Below are positions 25,336-34,388 of a stretch of 53,259 bases of DNA, piece after piece. The translations under genes and the position numbers were made by a program. The stretch lies in assembly GCA_003671195.1 (NCBI GenBank), contig QWPJ01000163.1, forward strand, positions 1-53,259, in the 5' to 3' direction. Position 1 is the stretch's first letter; each line of letters starts with the position of its first letter. The notes below the pieces were generated by a model, which was not told the DNA's origin, searched no databases, and worked only from the letters and a program-made list of their open reading frames with translations. The stretch comes from Planctomycetota bacterium. GTDB taxonomy: Bacteria; Planctomycetota; Planctomycetia; Pirellulales; Pirellulaceae.

Positions 25336-27465
25336 CTACTGTTCAAAATCTGACGAGTTCTGCCCGTGAGTTCCTGTCCCGCTTGAAGATTGCTTGAGGA
25401 CAACCTCGCTGCCTGGCGTTGATGGGTTGTGCGCTGAGGTTCCTGAAACGATCGAGGGGGCAAGTGGCACAGTTCCTGGCACAACGCGAGGACCGTCGAT
25501 GGTCGCGTCAACGATTGATTTGAGATCCTCCCCATCGACGACTTCGACCTCCATGAGTCGTTTCGCGAGGGCTTCAAGGGCCGCACGCCGCTCGGTAAGA
25601 ACCGCTTTTGCGTGCCCGGCGGACTCATCGATCAGACGCTTGACTTCTTGATCGATTTCCCGGGCTGTCTGCTCGGAATAGTCTCGTCCATAGGACTCAC
25701 CGCCCCCGGTTGCCAAGAACGCCGACCGGTTTCCCTCGCGGAAATTGACCCGACCAAGGCGGCTCATTCCATACTGCATGACCATGGCGCGGGCGATGTT
25801 GGTGGCCCGCTCAAGATCGTTCGATGCACCGGTGCTAACGTCTCGAAAAATCATTTCCTCGGTAAGCGTGCCGGCCAGGAGAACTTGCATCTGCGCCTCG
25901 AGTTCCGGCTGGGTGACTAGATACCGATCATCTTCTGGTCTTTGCATGGTGTAACCCAGTGCCGCGACCCCCCGAGGAATGATGGAAACTTTGTGTACCG
26001 GATCGGTATTGGGGATCGAATAAGCGATCAGAGCGTGGCCCGCCTCGTGGTAAGCAACCCTGAGCTTTTCGTCTTCGTTCATCACCCGCTTCTTCTTCTC
26101 TAGACCGGCCGAGGCCCGTTCGACCGCCTCGTTGAATTCCGATTGGTCGACAACGTTTTTTCCCTTTCTGGCCGCCAGCAAAGCGGCTTCGTTGACCAGA
26201 TTGGCAAGGTCGGCGCCTACAAATCCTGGAGTGATCGCAGCGATCTGTTTGAGTTCGACGTTTCCGCTGAGTTTGACGTTCTTGACGTGCACCTTCAAAA
26301 TATCCTCGCGACCCTGCTTGTCCGGTCGGTCGACGAGCACGTGACGATCGAATCGTCCGGCACGAAGCAAGGCGGGGTCTAGTGTCTCGGGGCGATTGGT
26401 CGCTGCCATGACGATCACCCCTGAATTCGCGTCGAAGCCATCCATCTCGACGAGCAAAGCATTGAGGGTCTGTTCTCGCTCATCGTGAGAGCCGACAATG
26501 TTTCCCGCCCGGCTTTTTCCGAGTGCGTCGAGTTCATCGATGAAGATGATGCAAGGAGATTTGGCAACAGCTTGCTGGAACATGTCGCGGACGCGCGCCG
26601 CACCGACGCCGACAAACATCTCGACAAAGTCCGAACCCGAAAGCGAAAAGAAAGGAACTCCAGCTTCTCCCGCAATCGCCTTGGCAAGCAATGTTTTCCC
26701 GGTTCCCGGAGGTCCCACCAGCAGCACACCTCGGGGGATTCTTCCGCCGAGCCGCTGGTACTTCTCTGGGTGCTTGAGAAAATCCACAATCTCATGAACT
26801 TCTTCGACCGCTTCATCGATCCCGGCAACGTCATGGAACGTAATGCCGATGCCCTCCTGTGCATAGAGTTTGCCACGAGACCGCCCGAATTGCATCGGTG
26901 AACCGATGCCGCCCATGCGACGCATGGCGAAGTAAAGGAGGGTTGAGATCAAGAAAAAAGGCAAGAAGAACATCCAAAAGAATTGGGTCAGCATGCTCTG
27001 TCCAGGAGCGTTGCCCCAAGAGATCTTCGATGCCGTGAGTTTCTCCTTGAGCTCTTTGTTGGTTCCTTCGGAGTTGTCTTTGATCGATTGAAAAATCCGG
27101 CTTTTGGCCGCAGTCAGTTTTCCATCGACGATCTTCGATACCGTCACGTCCCCTCGCACGGTCTCCTTGTCGACCTGAACATTTCGAATCCGGCTGAGTT
27201 CATACTTTTCGGAATCGATCGTTATGATCTTTTTCCCTTCGGACCCTTCCTCCAATTGGCTCTGTGAGGCGTCGGTGTATTTGGTCGAATCGATCAGTTC
27301 GATCAGATCCGGATAGCGAATTTCCTGATAAATCGCCGACGAGACAAAGCTAAAGGCGGCCATGACCAAAAGCATGGCCAGAAGCGCGTACATCAGCCAA
27401 TTGTTCCCCGGTTGGGAATTGCCTGAAGAATTCGATCGTTTATCCGATTTGTTGTCGTCTGCCAT
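25336..27465 (-). CDS. ftsH: ATP-dependent zinc metalloprotease FtsH
   Basis: Membrane-anchored AAA+ protease of 709 residues that extracts and degrades membrane and short-lived cytosolic proteins. The N-terminus has a helix ([22 protein letters not shown]), a periplasmic domain and a second helix near residue 165 ([19 protein letters not shown]). Walker A GPPGTGKT and Walker [12 protein letters not shown] are intact, followed by the second region of homology ([21 protein letters not shown]) and the zinc motif HEAGH. The C-terminal tail after residue 645 is Pro/Ser/Thr-rich. The ATG at 27465 starts [10 protein letters not shown]. It is divergent from dxr-rseP across about 300 bp. A second periplasm-facing protease, RseP, is thus encoded close by. 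Confidence 0.97.
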   Translation of the reverse strand: MADDNKSDKRSNSSGNSQPGNNWLMYALLAMLLVMAAFSFVSSAIYQEIRYPDLIELIDSTKYTDASQSQLEEGSEGKKIITIDSEKYELSRIRNVQVDKETVRGDVTVSKIVDGKLTAAKSRIFQSIKDNSEGTNKELKEKLTASKISWGNAPGQSMLTQFFWMFFLPFFLISTLLYFAMRRMGGIGSPMQFGRSRGKLYAQEGIGITFHDVAGIDEAVEEVHEIVDFLKHPEKYQRLGGRIPRGVLLVGPPGTGKTLLAKAIAGEAGVPFFSLSGSDFVEMFVGVGAARVRDMFQQAVAKSPCIIFIDELDALGKSRAGNIVGSHDEREQTLNALLVEMDGFDANSGVIVMAATNRPETLDPALLRAGRFDRHVLVDRPDKQGREDILKVHVKNVKLSGNVELKQIAAITPGFVGADLANLVNEAALLAARKGKNVVDQSEFNEAVERASAGLEKKKRVMNEDEKLRVAYHEAGHALIAYSIPNTDPVHKVSIIPRGVAALGYTMQRPEDDRYLVTQPELEAQMQVLLAGTLTEEMIFRDVSTGASNDLERATNIARAMVMQYGMSRLGRVNFREGNRSAFLATGGGESYGRDYSEQTAREIDQEVKRLIDESAGHAKAVLTERRAALEALAKRLMEVEVVDGEDLKSIVDATIDGPRVVPGTVPLAPSIVSGTSAHNPSTPGSEVVLKQSSSGTGTHGQNSSDFEQ

Positions 27466-27762
27466 GCATCGTTACCCGCAAAGGGCTGAGAGAGGAAAAG
27501 CCACCCGAGCCGTCTCGGCTCAAAATACCTCCCGTTATTATGCACACGGGATAACCCCTTGGCAGGGTTTGACATTGAGGAATCCGATGAGAGCCACTAA
27601 AATTCCTAGAATAAATTCAGTTTATTCCCAATGGCCACTTCCGCGAATCGACCGCGCAGGAACGATCATGCGAGACCTTTTTACCCTTGGCCGACCGAAC
27701 TGCAAATTCTGTCGTTCGAACGACGCGACCTGGGTCTTGCGCACCGCTCCGGAGCCCATGGC
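27466..27762. promoter_or_regulatory. Divergent ftsH/dxr control region with two perfect dyads
   Basis: The 297-bp gap separates the ftsH and dxr starts. GAATAAA-TTCAG-TTTATTC (27609-27627) is a perfect AT-rich dyad of operator size. GAGCCG-TCT-CGGCTC (27507-27521) is a perfect hairpin in the probable ftsH leader. TTGACA at about 27571 is a consensus -35, but no -10 sits at the right distance. A reading frame upstream of dxr continues to 27631 but lacks the enzyme fold. Confidence 0.45.
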
Positions 27763-28950
27763 GTGAACCGGCCCAAGAAAGTCGCAGTCCTGGGTTCCAC
27801 AGGCAGCATAGGTCGCTCAGCCTTGGAGGTACTCGAGTCGCAGTCCGATCGCTTCGAACTGACCTGCATGTCGTGCCATCAGCAAATCGAACTCTTCGAA
27901 AAGCAGTGTCTCGAACACCAACCAGCCCTGGCCATCGTCACCGACGAATTCAACCCTTCGACCCGGCAATGGCTAGCTGCCTCGGACTCTACGAGCATGC
28001 GAAGGGCTGCGGGTTCCGAAGCCCTAATCCAATCGATCTCCGGTCCTGAAGTCGATATCGTCATCGCAGCAATCGTCGGCGTGGCCGGGCTCGAATCGAG
28101 TTTGGCCGCAGTTCAAAACGGCAAGCGACTGGCTTTGGCCAACAAAGAATCCCTCGTCGTCGCCGGCCAACTGCTGCTCTCGAGCGCCAAGGAATCCCGA
28201 GCCGAAATCATCCCTGTCGACAGCGAGCACTGCGCGATCTTCCAAGCCCTCCAGTGCGATCGGCCCGGTGCGAATCCGGGCCAATCGGTCCAGAGGATTA
28301 TCCTCACCGCAAGCGGAGGACCACTGAGGGATTGGCCCTTGGAAGATCTCGAAAAGGCAACGATCCAAGATGCCCTTGCCCATCCGACCTGGTCGATGGG
28401 ACGCAAAATCACCGTCGACTCGGCGACCATGATGAATAAAGCCCTGGAAGTCATCGAAGCCCATTGGCTCTTCGGTTTAGAGGCCGAGAGAATCCAAGTG
28501 GTCATCCACCCGCAATCGATCATCCATTCGATGGTGGAATTCACCGATGGTTCGGTCATCGCGCAACTGAGTCCTCCCGACATGCGACTGCCAATCCAGT
28601 ACGCTCTTACCTACCCGAAACGAACCCCGGGCCCGGCCAAGCGTATGGATTGGAACCTGAGCCAGACGCTCAGTTGGTATCCGGTTGACCCAGAACGCTA
28701 TCCTGCACTGGAACTAGGTTTTGAAGTCGCCCAGCGGGGCGGAACCTGCGGGGCCGTGCTCAATGCAGCCAATGAAGCAGCGGTAGAATTATTTCTCTCG
28801 GGTCATATTCGGCTCACAGACATCGCTAAAATATGCCGTTCGGTTTTACAACACCATAATTTCGCACCCACTCCGAACCTCAACGAACTGCTCGCGCAGG
28901 ACCGTTGGGCCCGTGACGAAGTGATGCGATGGAATAGATCACTATGCTAG
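27763..28950 (+). CDS. dxr: 1-deoxy-D-xylulose-5-phosphate reductoisomerase
   Basis: Converts 1-deoxy-D-xylulose 5-phosphate to 2-C-methyl-D-erythritol 4-phosphate with NADPH, the committed step of the MEP isoprenoid pathway. From the GTG at 27763 (GGAG 8 bases upstream) the product has 395 residues, matching E. coli Dxr length. The NADPH site is VAVLGSTGSIGRSALEVL at the N-terminus. Catalytic landmarks are LANKESLV, IPVDSEHCAIFQ (metal ligands Asp and Glu), LTASGGPLRDWP and HPTWSMGRKITVDSATMMNKALE. The C-terminal helix domain is complete. The stop overlaps the rseP start by 7 bp, so the two are cotranscribed. Dxr also supports carotenoid synthesis through the desaturase elsewhere in the window. 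Confidence 0.96.
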   Translation: MNRPKKVAVLGSTGSIGRSALEVLESQSDRFELTCMSCHQQIELFEKQCLEHQPALAIVTDEFNPSTRQWLAASDSTSMRRAAGSEALIQSISGPEVDIVIAAIVGVAGLESSLAAVQNGKRLALANKESLVVAGQLLLSSAKESRAEIIPVDSEHCAIFQALQCDRPGANPGQSVQRIILTASGGPLRDWPLEDLEKATIQDALAHPTWSMGRKITVDSATMMNKALEVIEAHWLFGLEAERIQVVIHPQSIIHSMVEFTDGSVIAQLSPPDMRLPIQYALTYPKRTPGPAKRMDWNLSQTLSWYPVDPERYPALELGFEVAQRGGTCGAVLNAANEAAVELFLSGHIRLTDIAKICRSVLQHHNFAPTPNLNELLAQDRWARDEVMRWNRSLC

Positions 28951-31205
28951 ATTTTGGTTTCTCCCTGGTAACGATCACCTGGGATTCTTTCCTTGCCGCG
29001 TCGCTCGACTCGAACGCAATGAGCCCTAGAGTCCTAGGTCATTGGTCTCCCTGGCTCCTTGCGGCCGATACCTCGCTCATCGAAGCCTGGGGTACACGTC
29101 TTTACAACATCGCCCTGATGCTCTTAGGGCTGGGTTTTGTCATCTTTGTCCACGAACTTGGCCATTTTCTTGCCGCCAAGATGTTTGGGGTCAAGTGCGA
29201 GAAGTTTTATATCGGCTTCGACGTGCCGATGAAAATCGGACCGATCCGTCTCCCCTCGCGCCTAGCGAGATTCCAATGGGGAGAAACCGAATACGGCATC
29301 GGTAGCATCCCCCTAGGTGGCTACGTCAAGATGCTTGGCCAAGACGACGATCCACGCAACCTGAAAGAGGAAAACCAACGAATCCTCGCAGGTGATAACC
29401 CGACTACCGAGCTTAGCCCCCAGAAATCCACCTCCCCAGACACCCCCAAACTCGATCCGAGGTCCTATCCTGCCAAACCGGTCTTTGCTCGCATGATCAT
29501 CATCAGCGCCGGGGTCATCATGAACCTCATCTTCGGCGTCCTGATGGCCGCAACGGCTTATCGAATCGGTGTCCCTTACACCCCAGCGGTCCTCGGAAGT
29601 ACCATGCCTGGCGATCCGGCTTGGAAAGCCGGTCTGCGCGCTGGGGATCGAATCGTCGGAATCGAAACGTCCAAAGACGACCAAATGTCGTTCGACGAAA
29701 TCCGCAAAAAAGTCGCCATCGGGGGAATTCGAAAACTCGAAGCCCCCATCGATCTGACCTATGAACGCCAAGGGGAACGAAAAACCATTCAAATCGCCGG
29801 GAGTATGGCTCATGCAGACCCCGACGCTCGCCACAACTTCCAAACCATCGGTATCCGATCCGCAGCAGTGACAGAGGTTGGGCAAATTCCTACCTACAGC
29901 CGACTCTTGAAACTCGAGGGAAGGAAACCGAGCGACCTGCAACTCGGCGATCGCATCCTACGCGTCGATGGTGTTCTGTTCGAATCCAATGACTCGGGCA
30001 ACGACTTTTTTGGCTACCAACTCGATGAACTGCTCCACCCGAAACTCAACCAACCCGTCGAACTTGCTGTCGAGCGAAAAGACGCCAAGAGCAAACAATC
30101 CCTCACCGTACGGGTTGAGCCCGTCGCTCTGAAAACCCTCGGGCTGCGGTTCGAACCCGATGCCGTCACGGCCATCGCAGAAAACTCAGCAGCCTCTGCC
30201 GCCGGTGTCAAGCTCGGCGACAAGTTGACGAAATTCAACGGTCAACCCATTGAGGATGGTATCTGCTTGCCCAACCGCATCGCAACCATGGCCGGTCAAA
30301 GGGTAACCCTCGAACTCTCCAGAGAGAACAGCGACCCGATCCAATTCGAATGGACCGTTCCGACCCGATTCATTCTTGAAAATGATCTACCGACCTACGG
30401 CTCGGTCGGATTGGACCTGCCGGGCTCAGGGTTGGTTTACTCGGTATCCAAAAAGATCGCTTCGGTCGTCCCGAACACCACTGCAGCACAGAGCGGACTT
30501 CGTCCCGGTGACATCGTCCAACAAATGCAATTCGGAAATTTGACCCCAGAACACCAAACCTACCTTAAAGAGTCTCGGATCGAATCGCTTTTCGCCAAAC
30601 AAGTCCCCATCGATACCATTCGGAATCTCCAATACATCCACGCGATCGTTCAGGCACTGCCCGTTGGTCTGCCATTGGAAATCGTGGTCGAACGCGATTC
30701 GAAAATCCAAACCGCTACCGCATCGGTTATGAATGAAACCGACGTTTTTTCGCCCGATCGACGCATCGCCTTGAGCCCCTATCGCCAAACCTACGTCGCC
30801 AAATCGTGGGCCCAAGCCATCCCGAAGGGCCTTCAGGAAATCCGTCGAGGGATCGGCGATGTCCTGGAATTCCTCCAGTTGATCGTCACCGGCAAGGCTT
30901 TCAACTACATCGGTGGGCCAGCGACCATCGCCGCCCAAGCCACCTCGGCAGCCTCACAAGGCGTATCGCCACTGCTGATGTTCTTGACGCTCCTGAGCGC
31001 CAACCTCGCGGTCGTCAACTTCCTGCCCGTTCCAGCCCTCGACGGCGGTCACATGGTTTTCCTCGCAGCCGAAGCGATCACCGGGAAACCCGTCAATGAA
31101 GACTTGCAAGTCAAACTCACCATCGGCGGGATGGTCGCACTGCTAAGCTTGATGCTTCTGGCATTCCGCAACGACATTCTCTTCTTTCTCGGATCCTGGA
31201 TGTAA
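28944..31205 (+). CDS. rseP: RseP-type site-2 metalloprotease with several PDZ domains
   Basis: Intramembrane zinc protease of 753 residues. The active-site helix GFVIFVHELGHFLAAKMFG holds HExxH (His70, Glu71, His74), and the third ligand lies in NFLPVPALDGGHMVFL near residue 690. IPLGGYVKM is the conserved membrane hairpin. Between the two active-site parts I see up to four PDZ-like stretches (PGDPAWKAGLRAGDRIVGI, DLQLGDRILRVDG, ENSAASAAGVKLGDKL, PNTTAAQSGLRPGDIV), whereas E. coli RseP (about 450 residues) has two. Like its relatives it should cut membrane-anchored regulators such as anti-sigma factors, though none is encoded here. The gene sits between dxr (7-bp overlap) and an AlkB homologue (3-bp gap). 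Confidence 0.93.
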   Translation: MLDFGFSLVTITWDSFLAASLDSNAMSPRVLGHWSPWLLAADTSLIEAWGTRLYNIALMLLGLGFVIFVHELGHFLAAKMFGVKCEKFYIGFDVPMKIGPIRLPSRLARFQWGETEYGIGSIPLGGYVKMLGQDDDPRNLKEENQRILAGDNPTTELSPQKSTSPDTPKLDPRSYPAKPVFARMIIISAGVIMNLIFGVLMAATAYRIGVPYTPAVLGSTMPGDPAWKAGLRAGDRIVGIETSKDDQMSFDEIRKKVAIGGIRKLEAPIDLTYERQGERKTIQIAGSMAHADPDARHNFQTIGIRSAAVTEVGQIPTYSRLLKLEGRKPSDLQLGDRILRVDGVLFESNDSGNDFFGYQLDELLHPKLNQPVELAVERKDAKSKQSLTVRVEPVALKTLGLRFEPDAVTAIAENSAASAAGVKLGDKLTKFNGQPIEDGICLPNRIATMAGQRVTLELSRENSDPIQFEWTVPTRFILENDLPTYGSVGLDLPGSGLVYSVSKKIASVVPNTTAAQSGLRPGDIVQQMQFGNLTPEHQTYLKESRIESLFAKQVPIDTIRNLQYIHAIVQALPVGLPLEIVVERDSKIQTATASVMNETDVFSPDRRIALSPYRQTYVAKSWAQAIPKGLQEIRRGIGDVLEFLQLIVTGKAFNYIGGPATIAAQATSAASQGVSPLLMFLTLLSANLAVVNFLPVPALDGGHMVFLAAEAITGKPVNEDLQVKLTIGGMVALLSLMLLAFRNDILFFLGSWM

Positions 31206-31208
31206 CTC

Positions 31209-32258
31209 GTGAAACCCTGGCACTACCTGGCTTCGTTCCTCGTACCGGGAACTGCCGCTCTAGGCTTAGCTCTCGGAGGACCTTGGGCTTGGCTCACCGT
31301 AGCCGGTGTGTTCATCGCAATCCCAGCACTCGATGCCTGGGTGGGTATACGAGAGAATCGCGAGGAAAATAGCTCCGAGGAAACCACGATCCAGGCGGCT
31401 CGCGCGAATCGACTCTACAGTTGGATTCTCTATGCGCATTTGCCAGTCCAGATCCTGCTGATTTTCTACCTTGGAACGACCTGGAATCACTCCCAAGCCC
31501 ATCCGATGGTACGCTTGGGCTGGATCCTCTCGGTCATGCTCAGCACTGGCGGAATCGGAATCACCGTCGCCCATGAGTTGATCCATCGCCGTACCCTGGC
31601 CGAACGCTGGATCGGAAGGTGGATTCTCATGAGCGTTCTTTATATGCACTTTGCAATCGAGCATGTCCGAGGCCACCATGCCCTGGTCGCCACGGATCAG
31701 GATCCTGCCTCGGCACCCCAAGGCATGTCGGTCTATCGATTCATGCTCGGGACCGTCCCTGGGCAATGGCGTTCGGCTTGGCGCCTCGAAGAAAAACGAT
31801 TGGCGAAACATGGCCTAAGCCTCTGGAGCTTCCAGAACGAAATGCTCGCTTTTGTGATGATCCAAGCGGCCTGGATCGCTCTGATCGTCTACCTCTTTGG
31901 CATCGCGTTCCTGCCGGTCTATCTAACCGTCGCGATCCTGTCTTTTCTTCTGCTGGAAATCGTCAATTACATCGAACACTACGGACTGCGGCGGGAAAAA
32001 GGTACCAATGGCCGCTGGGAATCCGTTGGCGAATCCCACTCCTGGAACAGCAATCATCGGATCAGCAGAATGCTGCTTTTCGAACTCAGCCGACACTCGG
32101 ATCACCACATGTCGGCCGAGAAACCTTATCAAGTCCTGCTCAATGAGCCTGCCAGTCCACAGATGCCCAACGGCTACCCGGGCATGGTCCTTTTGGCCCT
32201 CGTGCCCCCATTGTGGTTTTCGATCATGGATCGCCGATTGCCGGCGGGACGAGTTTGA
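31209..32258 (+). CDS. alkB: AlkB-type membrane di-iron hydroxylase
   Basis: Integral membrane non-heme di-iron monooxygenase of 349 residues, with about six hydrophobic helices. All four AlkB histidine motifs are present: HELIHR (His122, His126), EHVRGHH (His152, His156, His157), NYIEHYGLRR (His257), and LSRHSDHH (His296, His299, His300), plus His277 and His283. The EHYGLRR block is specific to alkane hydroxylases as against fatty-acid desaturases. Known relatives hydroxylate medium-chain alkanes or fatty acids using rubredoxin. No rubredoxin is in view. The GTG start at 31209 lies 3 bp after rseP, so expression seems linked to the dxr-rseP transcript. The natural substrate could be a lipid rather than an alkane. 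Confidence 0.9.
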   Translation: MKPWHYLASFLVPGTAALGLALGGPWAWLTVAGVFIAIPALDAWVGIRENREENSSEETTIQAARANRLYSWILYAHLPVQILLIFYLGTTWNHSQAHPMVRLGWILSVMLSTGGIGITVAHELIHRRTLAERWIGRWILMSVLYMHFAIEHVRGHHALVATDQDPASAPQGMSVYRFMLGTVPGQWRSAWRLEEKRLAKHGLSLWSFQNEMLAFVMIQAAWIALIVYLFGIAFLPVYLTVAILSFLLLEIVNYIEHYGLRREKGTNGRWESVGESHSWNSNHRISRMLLFELSRHSDHHMSAEKPYQVLLNEPASPQMPNGYPGMVLLALVPPLWFSIMDRRLPAGRV

Positions 32259-32265
32259 TCCGAGT

Positions 32266-33285
32266 TTAGCCGCCGACGTCCGTCGCGCGGGTCTCTTCGA
32301 GCGCCTCTCGCCAGAGTGCCATCGCGTCGTCTTGGAGCCGTGCACCGATCTGGCTGATCACTTTCGAGCACAGGTAATTCGCGCCGCGGGCTGCGATCGC
32401 CGCATCGTACCCGTGAGTGATCCCAAAAAGAAACGCGCCGGCAAACATGTCCCCTGCTCCGGTGAGATCCTTCGGATGGCAAGCGTAAGCCGGAACGTGA
32501 GACTCTTGACCCTGATAACGCACATAGGCTCCCTGAGCCCCATCGGTAAGAACGCAGTTCGGAACGATTTCCTTCAGGGCCGCAAAGGCCTCCGTTGTGG
32601 TCTCCTTGCCAGTGATAGCCAATGATTCCGGCGCGTTGCAAAAGAGCAGATCCGTCGCTTTGAGCGCCTCGCCAAACGCATCCCCAAAGACGGCTGGGAT
32701 GAACTGCTCCGAACAAGTCACCGCGATTTTTGTACCGTGTTTTTTGGCCACCTCAATCGCCTTGCGGATCGCATGCTGGCCGGTTTGAGGATTCGCAAAA
32801 ACATACCCTTCGATGAACAGCCAAGTCGACTGAGCGATGCGATCCTCATCGATATGCCTGTCGGACAAGTGGCTTGAAATCCCCAAACAAGTCCGCATCG
32901 TTCGCTCGGCATCGGGCGTGATGATCGCAACACACGTCCCGGTATTCTCTCCGACAATCACCGGATTGCCCATGTGGATTCGCAAGTCCTGAAACTCTTC
33001 GGCATAGTGGAGTCCATAGCGGTCATCCCCCACACAGCCGATGAATGCTCCTTGGCCTCCGAGCTGCGATGCGGCGATCACGGAGTTGGCTACCGAGCCA
33101 CCGCTGACCAACTGCAACTCATGGGTCCCCTTAGCAAACCGATTTAAAAGCGTCTTCTGATCGTCCAGATCCACCAGTCGCATCGTGCCGCGCTCGTAGC
33201 CCAAGACATCGAACTCGTCGTCTTGGACTTGCAAAAAAATATCGACAATCGCATTGCCTAAACCGCAGATATCATACCGTTTCAT
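32266..33285 (-). CDS. PfkB-family carbohydrate/nucleoside kinase (adenosine kinase-like)
   Basis: Ribokinase-fold kinase of 339 residues, cytoplasmic. The N-terminal PfkB pattern is GLGNAIVDIFLQV and SGGSVANSVIAASQLGGQGAFIGCVGDD, and the C-terminal anion hole and catalytic Asp are in DLTGAGDMFAGAFLFG. Best resemblance is to bacterial adenosine kinase-like members, but the exact sugar or nucleoside cannot be fixed from sequence. It starts 6 bp after the moaA stop on the same strand and ends 7 bp from the convergent alkB stop, so there is no terminator space between them. Confidence 0.88.
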   Translation of the reverse strand: MKRYDICGLGNAIVDIFLQVQDDEFDVLGYERGTMRLVDLDDQKTLLNRFAKGTHELQLVSGGSVANSVIAASQLGGQGAFIGCVGDDRYGLHYAEEFQDLRIHMGNPVIVGENTGTCVAIITPDAERTMRTCLGISSHLSDRHIDEDRIAQSTWLFIEGYVFANPQTGQHAIRKAIEVAKKHGTKIAVTCSEQFIPAVFGDAFGEALKATDLLFCNAPESLAITGKETTTEAFAALKEIVPNCVLTDGAQGAYVRYQGQESHVPAYACHPKDLTGAGDMFAGAFLFGITHGYDAAIAARGANYLCSKVISQIGARLQDDAMALWREALEETRATDVGG

Positions 33286-33291
33286 CGCACC

Positions 33292-34362
33292 CTATCCCCC
33301 TATTTGATACATCGCTCGAGCCGGCGGCTGAAAGTCACTATCGGAAATGCCATGCGAAGCATGCTTGTGATCCACACAAGCTTTCACGACGGCCAAGAGT
33401 TCCTCATCCGTGCACCCTACCTGGCCCGCCGAAGGTTCGAGCAACGGCTTGACCTCCCACTCCTGCTTTCCAAACAGGCAGTTTCGGAACTTGCCGTCAG
33501 CCGTCAACCGCAAACGGTTGCAACTCGAGCAAAAGGGCTCAGAAACCGGAGATATGAACCCAATTCCGCCGACCCCGTCAGAAAAGTGGAAGTCCCGCGA
33601 GGGCTGCGATGCATCGGCTCGATCCTGAGGAACCAATGCCCCGAATTGGCCTTCTACCAAACGGCGTATCTCCGCGCCGCTGACGACCTGCGTAAGGCTC
33701 CAAGAACGATTCGCATCCAAGGGCATAAACTCAATGAACCGCAGGACTACGCCCAACTTGCGTGCATAAGCGACAAGCGGCAGGCAATCCTCCAAGTTGA
33801 TATCTCGCAGGAGCAAGGCATTGATTCGAACGTGCAAGGGGCTCTCGACTGCCGCTTGAATTCCCTCCAAAACGCGATCCAAACCATCTCTTCTGGAGAT
33901 CTGACGAAACGCAGGCTCACGCAGCGTATCGAGCGAAATATTGATATGCGTTAACCCACCTGCGACCAAGCCATTGATCTGATCGGACAAGAGCATGCCA
34001 TTGGTCGTCAAGGCAATCTGCTCGAGCCCGCAAATAGCTGATAACCTCTCGACCAATTGGCTCAAATTCGGACGCATCAATGGTTCCCCACCCGTCAACC
34101 GAACTTTGCGCACCCCGGCTCGAACAAGCACTCGCACCATCCGAACGATCGAGTCGAACCCAAGCAAACGATCCTGGGGCAAAAAACCCAAAACCTTTTC
34201 GGGCATGCAGTAGGTGCAACGGATATTGCAAGCATCGGTCACCGAGACCCGCAACGAAGTATGGATTCGACCAAAGCGGTCGACCAAACCCCCGATCGGT
34301 TGCGGTTGGCTGGCTGAAAGCTCGCTGGCTTTCGTTGGGTCGTTCGTTTGCGGAGTAAGCAC
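33292..34362 (-). CDS. moaA: GTP 3',8-cyclase (molybdopterin synthesis)
   Basis: Radical SAM enzyme that, with MoaC, turns GTP into cyclic pyranopterin monophosphate, first step of molybdenum cofactor synthesis. The N-terminal Fe-S site is the radical SAM motif CNIRCTYC; the second cluster is CSSCNRLRLTADGKFRNC near residue 265. VRLTGGEPLMRPN binds SAM and the C-terminus ends in the MoaA-typical Gly-Gly (MYQIGG). GTG start at 34362. Length 356 is slightly above the usual 330 because of a divergent N-terminal tail. It is 26 bp after a DUF58 gene and 6 bp before the PfkB kinase gene. No moaC, moaD or moaE is in the window, although a ThiF/MoeB-type enzyme lies at 48.9 kb. Confidence 0.95.
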   Translation of the reverse strand: MLTPQTNDPTKASELSASQPQPIGGLVDRFGRIHTSLRVSVTDACNIRCTYCMPEKVLGFLPQDRLLGFDSIVRMVRVLVRAGVRKVRLTGGEPLMRPNLSQLVERLSAICGLEQIALTTNGMLLSDQINGLVAGGLTHINISLDTLREPAFRQISRRDGLDRVLEGIQAAVESPLHVRINALLLRDINLEDCLPLVAYARKLGVVLRFIEFMPLDANRSWSLTQVVSGAEIRRLVEGQFGALVPQDRADASQPSRDFHFSDGVGGIGFISPVSEPFCSSCNRLRLTADGKFRNCLFGKQEWEVKPLLEPSAGQVGCTDEELLAVVKACVDHKHASHGISDSDFQPPARAMYQIGG

Positions 34363-34388
34363 GGTAGCCTTGAGTTGCGAAGCGAGTA

